In this document: positions 1 through 6,260 of the stretch, one piece after another | Layout: every line of letters begins with the position of its first letter | Numbering within the stretch: position 1 is the first letter of the stretch | From: JBOGEB01 sp050743125 | GTDB lineage: Bacteria; Actinomycetota; Nitriliruptoria; Euzebyales; Egibacteraceae | Length of the DNA: 11,374 nucleotides | Assembly (NCBI GenBank): GCA_050743125.1 | Contig: JBOGEB010000142.1 | Coordinates: 1 to 11,374, forward strand | Reading direction: 5' to 3' | Position numbers and translations under genes: made by a program | The notes under the pieces: model-generated | Seen by the model: only the letters and a program-made list of their open reading frames with translations | The model's database searches: none | What the model was told of the DNA's origin: nothing

Positions 1-1
1 G

Positions 2-130
2 TGCTGCGAGAACGAGACCAACAAGGCCCGCCTGTGGGGCGTCGAGGGCTCGACCCGCTGCCCGAAGGACGGGATCGCCGACTCCGTCGTGCACGGCGCG
101 GCGACCGTGAGCCCGGACGGGACCGGCTGA
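2..130 (+). pseudogene. Internal fragment of an MGH1/GH63-like glucosidase
   Basis: Reading from base 2 gives about 42 residues that resemble the conserved internal block of the large (about 850-900 aa) bacterial MGH1-type/GH63-like glucosidases: CENETN, then ARLWGV, PKDGI, VVHGA and a Pro-Asp-x-Thr-Gly element before a TGA at 128-130. In intact homologues as I remember them, this block continues with a Thr-Gly-Thr-Lys-Ala-Ala segment and several hundred more residues. Here the similarity stops at the Thr-Gly and the DNA switches to a different gene in another frame. The 5' part lies outside the window, so the length of the remnant is unknown. It is probably not functional. The family call rests on remembered motif similarity over a short stretch, so it is moderate. 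Confidence 0.55.
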
Positions 131-456
131 GCGGCGCGCCGACGAGATCCTCGTGTCCGTGGGCCGGCGCCCGGCGCCCGGCGACCTGGGCCTGGAGACC
201 GTCGGCCTGGAGCCGGGGCGCTTCGTCACGGTCGACGGCCAGCTCCGCGGGCGGGCTGGACTGGCTCTACGCCGTCGGGGACTGCAACCGCCGGGCGCTG
301 CTCACGCACATGGGCAAGTACCAGGCGCGGCTGGCGGGCGACGCGATCCTCGGCCGCCAGGCCGCTGACCGGGAGGTCGACGTCGCCGTGGTCCCGCGCG
401 TGACCTTCACGGACCCCCAGGTCGCCGCCGTGGCCGGCACGAATCTGGGACGCTGA
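129..456 (+). pseudogene. Truncated, frameshifted flavin disulfide oxidoreductase remnant
   Basis: This is a piece of a class I pyridine-nucleotide-disulfide oxidoreductase (mercuric reductase/dihydrolipoamide dehydrogenase-like NAD(P)/FAD enzyme). From about 129 to 250 the third frame reads RADEILVSVGRRP and GLETVGLEPGRFV. The reading then moves to the first frame, giving LDWLYAVGDCNRRALLTHMG (the FAD-binding AVGD motif), KYQARLAGDAILGR and VTFTDPQVAAV. The shift lies in the G-rich run at about 247-256, where the linker is 2 bases short or 1 base long. Similarity ends soon after VTFTDP and a TGA follows at 454-456, so the C-terminal dimerisation domain (about 110 residues with the His-Pro motif) is missing. 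The N-terminal FAD domain and redox-active Cys pair are also absent. It is almost certainly dead. Confidence 0.7.
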
Positions 457-587
457 GGAGCATCCCTCTCGACGTCCTCCGTGCCCGCTTCCCCGCGATT
501 TCGTCTCACGTACGCTTCATCCTGACTTGAGCGGAGAGGGTTCCCGAACGAAACGTCAACGCGAGCATCGACAAGGAGTCGGCGGTC
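457..587 (+). other. Leader of the first cluster operon
   Basis: This stretch of 131 bases between the oxidoreductase remnant and the NAT-like gene holds no coding frame I believe. It should contain the promoter of the ligase operon. A TTGAGC at 527-532 could be a -35 element, but no convincing -10 follows at the right distance. The clear signal is AAGGAG at 573-578, nine bases before the ATG at 588. Confidence 0.4.
573..578 (+). promoter_or_regulatory. Ribosome binding site of the NAT-like gene
   Basis: AAGGAG lies nine bases before the ATG at 588 and fixes this start. Confidence 0.6.
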
Positions 588-1424
588 ATGCGGAGCAGGC
601 TGGACCCGGTCACAGTGGAACGCTTGCTTGCGCGGCTGGGGCTCCGGGAGACTCCGCCGGTCTCTGTGGAGGGACTGCACGCGCTGTATCGGGCTTGGTG
701 CCGACACGTGCCGTTTGACAATGTGCTGCGCCGGATTCACCTTGCCAATAAGCATCCCGGGCCGCTGCCTGGCTTCGACCCGGCGGCGTTCGTGCAGACC
801 TACCTGCGCTACGGTGCCGGTGGCACGTGCACACCCTCCAGCGGCGGGTTGCACGTGCTGCTGTGCTCGCTCGGGTTCACCATTGAGCGGGTGCTTGCGA
901 TGATGGGCGCCGAAGACGAGCCTCTCACCCTGCCGAACCACACCGCCCTGTTGGTGCGGTTGGACGGGGCAACGTATTTGGTCGACACGTCGATCGCCTG
1001 TGAGCAGGCGCTACCGCTGCGCGCAACCCGGACCGTGCTCGACGATCCGCTCCACCCGGCGACCACGAGCCCAGTCATGGGAACTTGGCGGATCCGGTGG
1101 GTCCGGCCGTTCAACGGCCAACGGCTCCAGTGTCAGCTCCTCCCTTCCCCCGCGACCACGAGCGGCCTGCTGCAGGTCTACGAGGCGACCAGGGGCTCAG
1201 GAGCCTTCAACGCGGCGCTGTACGCCCGGCTCAACGTCGAAGGTGGCATCGTAGTGGTCGCCAAGGCGAAGCGGTTCGCCATCGACCGGATCGGCCACGC
1301 GCAGGCGACGGTAGTTGGTGAGGCCCGTACGCGCGTGCTGGTCGAGGAGATGGGCTTTTCCGAGGAACTCGTCGCTCAGCTACCGCCAGACGTCCATGAA
1401 GTCGCCGCTCCGGTTCGGCGGTGA
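588..1424 (+). CDS. NAT-fold acyltransferase, candidate amide synthase
   Basis: This 278-residue protein belongs to the arylamine N-acetyltransferase (NAT) superfamily, which transfers an acyl group from a CoA thioester (or a polyketide carrier in RifF-type amide synthases) to an amine through an active-site Cys. The N-terminal helical part contains the family-like VPFDN element at 41-45. The Cys-His-Asp triad is visible as Cys81 (GGTCTPSSG), His118 (PNHTALLV) and Asp133 (YLVDTSIA), and the length is typical. The usual Arg-Gly-Gly-x-Cys-x-Glu signature is altered: Arg is replaced by Ala and the Glu position by Pro, which suggests a different acyl donor or acceptor. AAGGAG at 573-578 supports the ATG start. 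It is the first gene of an operon with two acyl-activating enzymes, so amide formation with an activated acid is a plausible job (inference). Detoxifying N-acetylation is the alternative. Confidence 0.8.
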   Translation: MRSRLDPVTVERLLARLGLRETPPVSVEGLHALYRAWCRHVPFDNVLRRIHLANKHPGPLPGFDPAAFVQTYLRYGAGGTCTPSSGGLHVLLCSLGFTIERVLAMMGAEDEPLTLPNHTALLVRLDGATYLVDTSIACEQALPLRATRTVLDDPLHPATTSPVMGTWRIRWVRPFNGQRLQCQLLPSPATTSGLLQVYEATRGSGAFNAALYARLNVEGGIVVVAKAKRFAIDRIGHAQATVVGEARTRVLVEEMGFSEELVAQLPPDVHEVAAPVRR

Positions 1425-1434
1425 CCTGGCCCGG

Positions 1435-1455
1435 CGGCGCGGGCATGCCGCGTCG
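1435..1455. terminator. GC-rich hairpin just after the NAT-like gene
   Basis: Bases 1435-1442 pair with 1448-1455 (eight pairs, one G-U) around a five-base loop GCATG. The hairpin starts 11 bases after the NAT-like stop codon. No T-tract follows, so it is either a T-less terminator/attenuator, as often proposed for high-GC actinobacteria, or an mRNA-stabilising stem that sets the ratio between the NAT-like gene and the ligases. It could also be chance in GC-rich DNA. Confidence 0.35.
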
Positions 1456-1506
1456 AACCGGCGCACGAGCGGGCTGCAGCGTCACCAGCCATGAACCTGG
1501 TGAGAC

Positions 1507-1514
1507 AGAGGAGG
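1507..1514 (+). promoter_or_regulatory. Ribosome binding site of the PaaK-like ligase
   Basis: AGAGGAGG, a near-perfect Shine-Dalgarno sequence, ends five bases before the GTG at 1520. It selects that start over the in-frame GTG at 1421, which overlaps the preceding stop codon. Confidence 0.7.
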
Positions 1515-1519
1515 ATGCG

Positions 1520-2857
1520 GTGACGAGCGAGCGCCGGGCGCCCGTTGCTCACGGCTCGCCGCTCGATGAAGAGGAAACCTTAGACCGCGCTGGGCTACGT
1601 GACGTACAGACCCGCAAGCTGGAGGCCCTCCTTGAGCACGTGCAGGCTCGCAGCGCCTTCTACCAGGCGAAGTGGGCGACCGCCGGACTACCCCGAGCGT
1701 TCACACTCGACCGGCTGTCCGAGCTTGAACGACTGCCGTTCACCACCAAGCGAGAACTCCTCGATGACCAGCAGGCAGCGCCTCCGTTCGGCAGCATCCT
1801 CACTGAGAAGCCGGCTCGCTACACGCGCTTGCACCAGACCTCCGGTACGACTGATCGCCCCCTGCGGTGGCTGGACACCTCCGCATCGTGGCAATGGTGG
1901 CTGCGCTGCTGGCACCGCGTCTACAAAGCGGCCGGGGTGACGCCGTCCGACCGCGTATTCGTGCCGTTCTCGTTCGGCCCGTTCATCGGGTTCTGGTCCG
2001 CGTTCGAGGCAGCGGCCGAGCTGGGCGCCCTGGTCGTCCCCGGCGGTGGTCAGGACTCGGCGCAACGTGGCATGACCCTTCTCGACTCCGCCGCGACCGT
2101 CCTCGTGTCCACACCGTCGTACGCGATCCACCTCGCCCGCACGATGCGCCAGCGAGGGCTGGACCCGGCGGCCAGCGCAATCAGGCGAACGATCCACGCA
2201 GGTGAGCCAGGTGCCAGCATCCCGAACACGCGGGCACAGCTCAGCCGACTGTGGGGGGCAGAACCCTTCGATCACTACGGCCTCACCGAGGTCGGCGCGG
2301 TGGCGTTCGGCTGCTTGGCCGAGGCCCCTGGCCTGCACGTGAACGAGGCGGAGTTCATCGCGGAGGTCATCGACCCTGCTACGGGAGCACCCCACTCCCA
2401 CGGGCGAGGGGAGCTCGTCCTGACGAATCTCGGCCGCTTCGGCTCTCCGGTCATCCGCTACCGCACCGGCGACATCGTCGACCTGGCACGGGACCCGTGC
2501 CCATGCGGTCGCAACTTTGCCCGCCTCACAGGAGGGGTGCTCGGACGGAGCGACGACATGCTCGTGGTGCGAGGAGTCAACGTCTTTCCGAGCATGATCG
2601 AGGACGCGGTCCGCGCCCATCCGCTCGTCGATGAGTTCCAAATCCAGCTACGGCAGGAAGGCGATCTGCAACAGCTCCGCATCGTCTTGGAGGTCGACCA
2701 CCAGGCGCACTCCCAGCAAGCGATCCTGCACGCCCAGAACACGATCGCCGAGCGCGTCCACCAGTCATGCAGCTTGCGGGTCACCGCAGCGATCGTTCCG
2801 ACGGGGACGCTGCCTCGACAAGAGCTCAAGGCCAAGCGCGTTGTGCGAGTTGGCTGA
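1520..2857 (+). CDS. PaaK-type acyl-CoA/acyl-AMP ligase
   Basis: This 445-residue member of the phenylacetate-CoA ligase branch of the ANL superfamily activates a carboxylic acid with ATP and usually transfers it to CoA. Visible motifs are the P-loop QTSGTTDRP (106-114), YGLTEV (253-258), YRTGD (314-318), the PaaK-typical CPCGR (327-331), GRSDDML and RGVNVFPS (342-358), and a C-terminal KAKRV with the catalytic Lys near 438. The length matches PaaK. The GTG start at 1520 is chosen for its strong ribosome site. Codon 21 is TTA (1580-1582), the rare leucine codon. The next gene starts two bases after its stop, so the two are translationally coupled. A chorismate-lyase-family gene in the same cluster makes 4-hydroxybenzoate or a related aromatic acid a reasonable substrate (inference). 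The sequence itself does not fix specificity, and I cannot tell whether CoA or an enzyme/carrier is the acceptor. Confidence 0.85.
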   Translation: MTSERRAPVAHGSPLDEEETLDRAGLRDVQTRKLEALLEHVQARSAFYQAKWATAGLPRAFTLDRLSELERLPFTTKRELLDDQQAAPPFGSILTEKPARYTRLHQTSGTTDRPLRWLDTSASWQWWLRCWHRVYKAAGVTPSDRVFVPFSFGPFIGFWSAFEAAAELGALVVPGGGQDSAQRGMTLLDSAATVLVSTPSYAIHLARTMRQRGLDPAASAIRRTIHAGEPGASIPNTRAQLSRLWGAEPFDHYGLTEVGAVAFGCLAEAPGLHVNEAEFIAEVIDPATGAPHSHGRGELVLTNLGRFGSPVIRYRTGDIVDLARDPCPCGRNFARLTGGVLGRSDDMLVVRGVNVFPSMIEDAVRAHPLVDEFQIQLRQEGDLQQLRIVLEVDHQAHSQQAILHAQNTIAERVHQSCSLRVTAAIVPTGTLPRQELKAKRVVRVG

Positions 2858-2859
2858 CC

Positions 2860-4428
2860 ATGAGCACCCAGCCGCCCACCAGCCTGCGGCTGGACCGCCA
2901 GTTTGAGCGACGGGCAGCGCGCACGCCAGACCGGATTGCCATCGTGTCCGGCGACGAGTCCCTGACGTACGAGGAGCTCGGGCGCCGCGCAAACCAGCTT
3001 GCTCGGCACCTCTCACGCCGAGGGGTCGGGCCGGAGACCATGGTCGGCGTCTACCTGGACCGCTCCGTCGACCTTGCCGTTGCCGTCCTCGGGGTGCTCA
3101 AGGCCGGTGGCGTGTGCGTGCCGCTGAGCCCCTCGAGCTCGACTGAGCGCATTGCCCGAAGAGCACAGGAGACGCAGCCACGTGTGCTCATCGCAAACGC
3201 CGGGGTGCCCGACGCGGTTCGACGCAGCGCGCCCGAGGCGCTGCTTCTCCGTGCTCGCGACCTGATCGCCCGCGAGCTCACCACAGATCTCGCCGCGCCG
3301 GTGAGCCCGGAACACGCCGCTTTCGTCTTCTTCACCTCGGGATCGACAGGAACCTCGCTGCCGGTCGTGTTCACTCACCGGGCGGCGTGCCTAGGGCAGC
3401 TCCCGGGAGTCTCCCCCTATGGCCCAAGCGCTGACGACCGCGTGCTCCTCCTGGCGCTTGGAGGCGTGAACCTGCTCGGCGAGCTCTTCGGACCCTGGCT
3501 GGCCGGCGCGACCGTAGTGGCGGCCAACCCGGGCCGACACCAGGACGGCACCTACCTCGTCGACACGGTGCTCAGGCAGCGGATCACCCGGATGAGTGTC
3601 ACTCCTGCGGTGCTCCGACGGTTCCTCCACACGCCTGGGGTCGAGGCATGCACGGGTCTGCGAGATGTCTTCTGCCGCGGGGAGGAGCTCTCCTACAGTT
3701 TGCAGCGGCGGTTCTTCGCGCAGCTGCCTGCGCGCCTGCACCACGTCTACGGGCAGACCGAAACCGGGTCCGGCTCCTCCTGGCGGTGCTACCCGGACGC
3801 CCCACCCGGACCGGTTCCGATCGGGCGCCGATCCGAGCGGTCCGCTGTGCGGCTCCTCGATGAGGACTTGCAGCCGGTCCCCGTCGATGTGGCAGCGGAG
3901 ATCTATGTAGCAGGCCCGCGCCACGCCCGGGGTTATCTTGATCGCCCTGAGCTCACCGTTGCCAAGTTCCTGCTGGACCCGCATCAACCTGGCGGCTGGT
4001 TGTGCCGGACGGGCGATGTCGCCCGCTACCGGGCTGATGGGACGATCGAATTTCTCGGAAGACGCGCCGATGAGCTCATCGTGGGCAACCTGCGCTTCTA
4101 CCCACGCGAGATCGAGCGGGCCATGTGCGCCCATCCACTTGTGGACGAGGCACTCGTCGCCCGCCGGCCAGACGACCGAGGGCATACCCAGCTCACGGCC
4201 TACGTCCTGCCCGCTGGTACCACCCGCCTGCCGATGGAGGCGCTGCAGTCGCTGGTACGGGAGCATTACCCCGCGCAGCTCGTACCGTCCGCGGTCGTGT
4301 GGATGGAGTCCTGGCCGCTTGCGGTCAGCGGAAAGGTCGACCGCGCGGCGTTGCCGCTCCCCAAATGCACCCCGTCGTGTGCCTACGTCGCGGCTCAGGA
4401 GAGCAGTCAGGACCCTCAGCTGGGGTAG
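2860..4428 (+). CDS. Stand-alone NRPS-type adenylation enzyme
   Basis: This 522-residue ANL-family adenylation enzyme resembles a free NRPS A domain, with no condensation or carrier domain attached. Core motifs in order are LTYEEL (35-40), VLKAGGVCVPL (79-89), A3 TSGSTG (159-164), A5 YGQTET (297-302), A7 CRTGD (382-386), A8 GRRADELIVGN then PREIE (400-419), and A10 SGKVDR with Lys492. Deviations are clear. The A3 Pro-Lys-Gly is Ser-Leu-Pro. The A4 region reads GGVNLLGELFGPWLAG, where amino-acid-activating domains have a Phe-Asp-x-Ser type motif, so the Asp that contacts the alpha-amino group is absent. This points to a substrate that is not a normal alpha-amino acid, such as an aryl or fatty acid (inference). 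The ATG at 2860 is chosen because it is coupled to the stop at 2855-2857 and begins just before the conserved domain; no strong ribosome site is seen. No carrier protein is present in the window. Confidence 0.82.
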   Translation: MSTQPPTSLRLDRQFERRAARTPDRIAIVSGDESLTYEELGRRANQLARHLSRRGVGPETMVGVYLDRSVDLAVAVLGVLKAGGVCVPLSPSSSTERIARRAQETQPRVLIANAGVPDAVRRSAPEALLLRARDLIARELTTDLAAPVSPEHAAFVFFTSGSTGTSLPVVFTHRAACLGQLPGVSPYGPSADDRVLLLALGGVNLLGELFGPWLAGATVVAANPGRHQDGTYLVDTVLRQRITRMSVTPAVLRRFLHTPGVEACTGLRDVFCRGEELSYSLQRRFFAQLPARLHHVYGQTETGSGSSWRCYPDAPPGPVPIGRRSERSAVRLLDEDLQPVPVDVAAEIYVAGPRHARGYLDRPELTVAKFLLDPHQPGGWLCRTGDVARYRADGTIEFLGRRADELIVGNLRFYPREIERAMCAHPLVDEALVARRPDDRGHTQLTAYVLPAGTTRLPMEALQSLVREHYPAQLVPSAVVWMESWPLAVSGKVDRAALPLPKCTPSCAYVAAQESSQDPQLG

Positions 4429-4602
4429 CCTCAAGACGTATGTCGAAACTCCCCAGGACGGTGTCGCGAAGTCGCCGACGAAGGCTCACCGGGCGTCTCG
4501 CCGTTGGAAAACCCAAGAACGACCAGCGGAACCCACCAGGACACCCACTCTGACCGATTCTCAAACACGTTCTCAGGCTAGCGGTCAAATCCTTGCTTGT
4601 GG
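4429..4602. other. Convergent intergenic gap between ligase operon and SHMT
   Basis: Two convergent genes end on either side of this stretch. The only structure I see is TGACCG (4551-4556) matched by CGGTCA (4582-4587), a six-base inverted repeat with a 25-base loop that might be part of a bidirectional terminator. A 37-codon frame at 4440-4553 has no ribosome site and an Arg-rich translation, and is not called. Confidence 0.35.
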
Positions 4603-6081
4603 CTACAACGCGATCTCCGGGTACAGCGGATGCGCCGCGAGCAGCTCACCGACCCGTTTCCGCGCAGCCTCACGCACGTCGTTCGGCAAGTGGTAGCGCG
4701 CCTTCGAGGAGCTATCGGCCTGCGTCTCGCTCAGCACCCTGAAGACGATCGCGGCGATCTCGCGCATCTCGTCCACGCCCATGCCCAGTGTGGTCGCCGC
4801 TGGCGTGCCCACCCGCACGCCGCTGGTGTACCAGGAGCCGTTGGGATCGTAGGGGATCACGTTGCGGTTCACGGTGATCGCCGCCTCGCGCAGGGCTGCC
4901 TCCGCCTGCCGGCCGGTCAGCCCGAACGGGCGGACGTCGAGCAGCGCGAGGTGGTTGTCCGTTCCACCAGTGACGACGGTGCCCCCTTCCGCCTGGAACG
5001 CCTCCGCGAGGGCAGCAGCGTTACGAACGATCCGCTGGGCGTAGTCAGCGAACTCAGGGCGCGCTGCCTCGATGAGTGCCACCGCCTTCGCGGCGATGAC
5101 ATGCCCGAGCGGTCCGCCGAGCACGAGCGGACAACCTCGGTCGACCGTGTCCGCGAACTCCGCGTCGCACAGCACCATCCCGCCCCGTGGACCGCGCAAG
5201 GTCTTGTGCGTCGTCGTGGTCACGATGTGGGCGTGCGGTATCGGGTCGAAGTCGCCAGTGAACACCTTGCCCGCTACGAGCCCGGCGAAGTGCGCCATGT
5301 CGACCATGAAGGTCGCCCCGACCTCGTCGGCGATCTCCCGGAAGATTCGGAAGTTCAGCTTGCGCGGGTACGAGCTGTAGCCGGCCAACAGGACCAGCGG
5401 TCGTACCTCTTTTGCTCGCTCGCGTAGGCGGTCGTAGTCCACCAGGCCGGTCTCCGGGTCCACCGTGTAGTCGTGGATCTCGAACAGCTTGCCGGAGATG
5501 TTTGGCCGGAACCCGTGGGTGAGGTGCCCGCCAGCGTCCAGCGCCATCCCCATCAGCCGCTGGCTGCCAAGCTCGCGGCGCAGCGCCTCCCAGTTGTCTG
5601 CTGACAAGCTGACCGAGGTTTTCGCGCCCAGCCGGTCCAGGGCCGGAGCCTCTACCCGCTGAGTCAGGATCGCCCAGAAGGCCACGAGGTTGGCGTCGAT
5701 CCCGCTGTGGGGCTGAGCATATGCGTGGGCGCTGCCGAACAGCTGCTTGGCGGACTCGACCGCTTGCCGCTCGACCGCATCGATGTTCCCGCAGCCGGCG
5801 TACCAACGGTGCCCGGGCGCGCCTTCCGCGTACTTGTCGCTCAGCCAGCTGCCCATCGCCAACAGCACTGCAGGGGACGCGAAGTTCTCACTTGCGATCA
5901 GCTTGAGGTTGGCACGCTGGTCGGCCAGCTCTTGGCGGATCGCGTCGGCGATTTCTGGCGAAACGGCGCCGACCACGTCGAGCGCCGCGGCAAACGCAAC
6001 GGTTTCAGCGCTGATCGGCTTGACATCGATGTTCGGGCAAACCTTCTTCAGATAGGAGGCGAGCAAGGAATCGGGGCTCAT
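4603..6081 (-). CDS. glyA: Serine hydroxymethyltransferase, long (Chlamydia-type) form
   Basis: PLP enzyme that interconverts serine and glycine with tetrahydrofolate, or a close relative acting as an aldolase/transaldolase. With the ATG at 6081 the protein has 492 residues. It resembles the long SHMT of Chlamydia (about 497 aa), including the extra block between the PHSG motif and the GGHLTHG motif, and differs from the usual 420-residue actinobacterial form. Landmarks are LIASENF, DKYAEG, PHSGIDAN, DMAHFAGL (Asp261, His264) and TTTTHKTLRGPRGG with the PLP Lys293; the C-terminal end HPLYPEI also fits. An in-frame GTG at 6147 would add 22 unconserved residues and has no ribosome site, while AGAAGG lies about 16 bases before the ATG, rather far. 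It is transcribed against both flanking operons. Its role could be one-carbon/glycine supply to the cluster, beta-hydroxy amino acid formation, or plain housekeeping. Confidence 0.88.
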   Translation of the reverse strand: MSPDSLLASYLKKVCPNIDVKPISAETVAFAAALDVVGAVSPEIADAIRQELADQRANLKLIASENFASPAVLLAMGSWLSDKYAEGAPGHRWYAGCGNIDAVERQAVESAKQLFGSAHAYAQPHSGIDANLVAFWAILTQRVEAPALDRLGAKTSVSLSADNWEALRRELGSQRLMGMALDAGGHLTHGFRPNISGKLFEIHDYTVDPETGLVDYDRLRERAKEVRPLVLLAGYSSYPRKLNFRIFREIADEVGATFMVDMAHFAGLVAGKVFTGDFDPIPHAHIVTTTTHKTLRGPRGGMVLCDAEFADTVDRGCPLVLGGPLGHVIAAKAVALIEAARPEFADYAQRIVRNAAALAEAFQAEGGTVVTGGTDNHLALLDVRPFGLTGRQAEAALREAAITVNRNVIPYDPNGSWYTSGVRVGTPAATTLGMGVDEMREIAAIVFRVLSETQADSSSKARYHLPNDVREAARKRVGELLAAHPLYPEIAL

Positions 6082-6202
6082 ACGTGGGTCGCCGTCACCT
6101 TCTGGGACGTGGATCTGTCGGCCTGGGAGCGTCGAAAGACTGTACACAAGCTGGGGGCGCGGCTTTCATATCTGGCGGTGCAGGCAGCGTGGTGCGGCCG
6201 CC

Positions 6203-6208
6203 TATGAT
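6203..6208 (+). promoter_or_regulatory. Possible -10 element for the sugar operon
   Basis: TATGAT is one base from the consensus and lies 52 bases before the GT-dehydrogenase ATG, in the 179-base divergent gap with the SHMT gene (6082-6260). No good -35 is present upstream, so support is weak. No riboswitch or clear operator palindrome was recognised in this gap. Confidence 0.25.
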
Positions 6209-6246
6209 GCCTTCCGAGGGATCTCGTCGTCACTGTGAGCGAGGTC

Positions 6247-6252
6247 AGGGGG
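6247..6252 (+). promoter_or_regulatory. Ribosome binding site of the GT-dehydrogenase fusion
   Basis: AGGGGG lies eight bases before the ATG at 6261. It favours this start over in-frame ATGs at 6204 and 6207, which have no ribosome site. Confidence 0.5.
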
Positions 6253-6260
6253 CACCGGTC

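Noticed and set aside
433..445. 13-base direct repeat with 9417-9429 (GCCGGCACGAATC)
   Set aside because: One such match is expected by chance in an 11 kb GC-rich window, and one copy lies inside the intact aminotransferase gene; not evidence for an attachment site.
1688..2641. Long open minus-strand frame opposite the PaaK-like ligase
   Set aside because: No family motifs, atypical composition, and full overlap with a gene whose catalytic motifs are intact.
3391..4434. Long open minus-strand frame opposite the adenylation enzyme
   Set aside because: Same reasoning: a shadow of the GC-rich codon pattern of the real gene.
4440..4553. 37-codon plus-strand frame after the adenylation enzyme
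   Set aside because: No ribosome site, Arg-rich translation without family features, and position in a convergent gap.
4551..4587. Inverted repeat TGACCG/CGGTCA as terminator
   Set aside because: Only six pairs with a 25-base loop and no T-tract; too weak to call as a feature of its own.
6082..6147. N-terminal extension of SHMT from a GTG at 6147
   Set aside because: Adds 22 unconserved residues and lacks a ribosome site; the ATG at 6081 matches the start of long SHMTs better.
6082..6260. Riboswitch (ZTP, glycine or folate type) upstream of SHMT
   Set aside because: I searched the minus-strand leader by eye and found no recognisable conserved riboswitch core.
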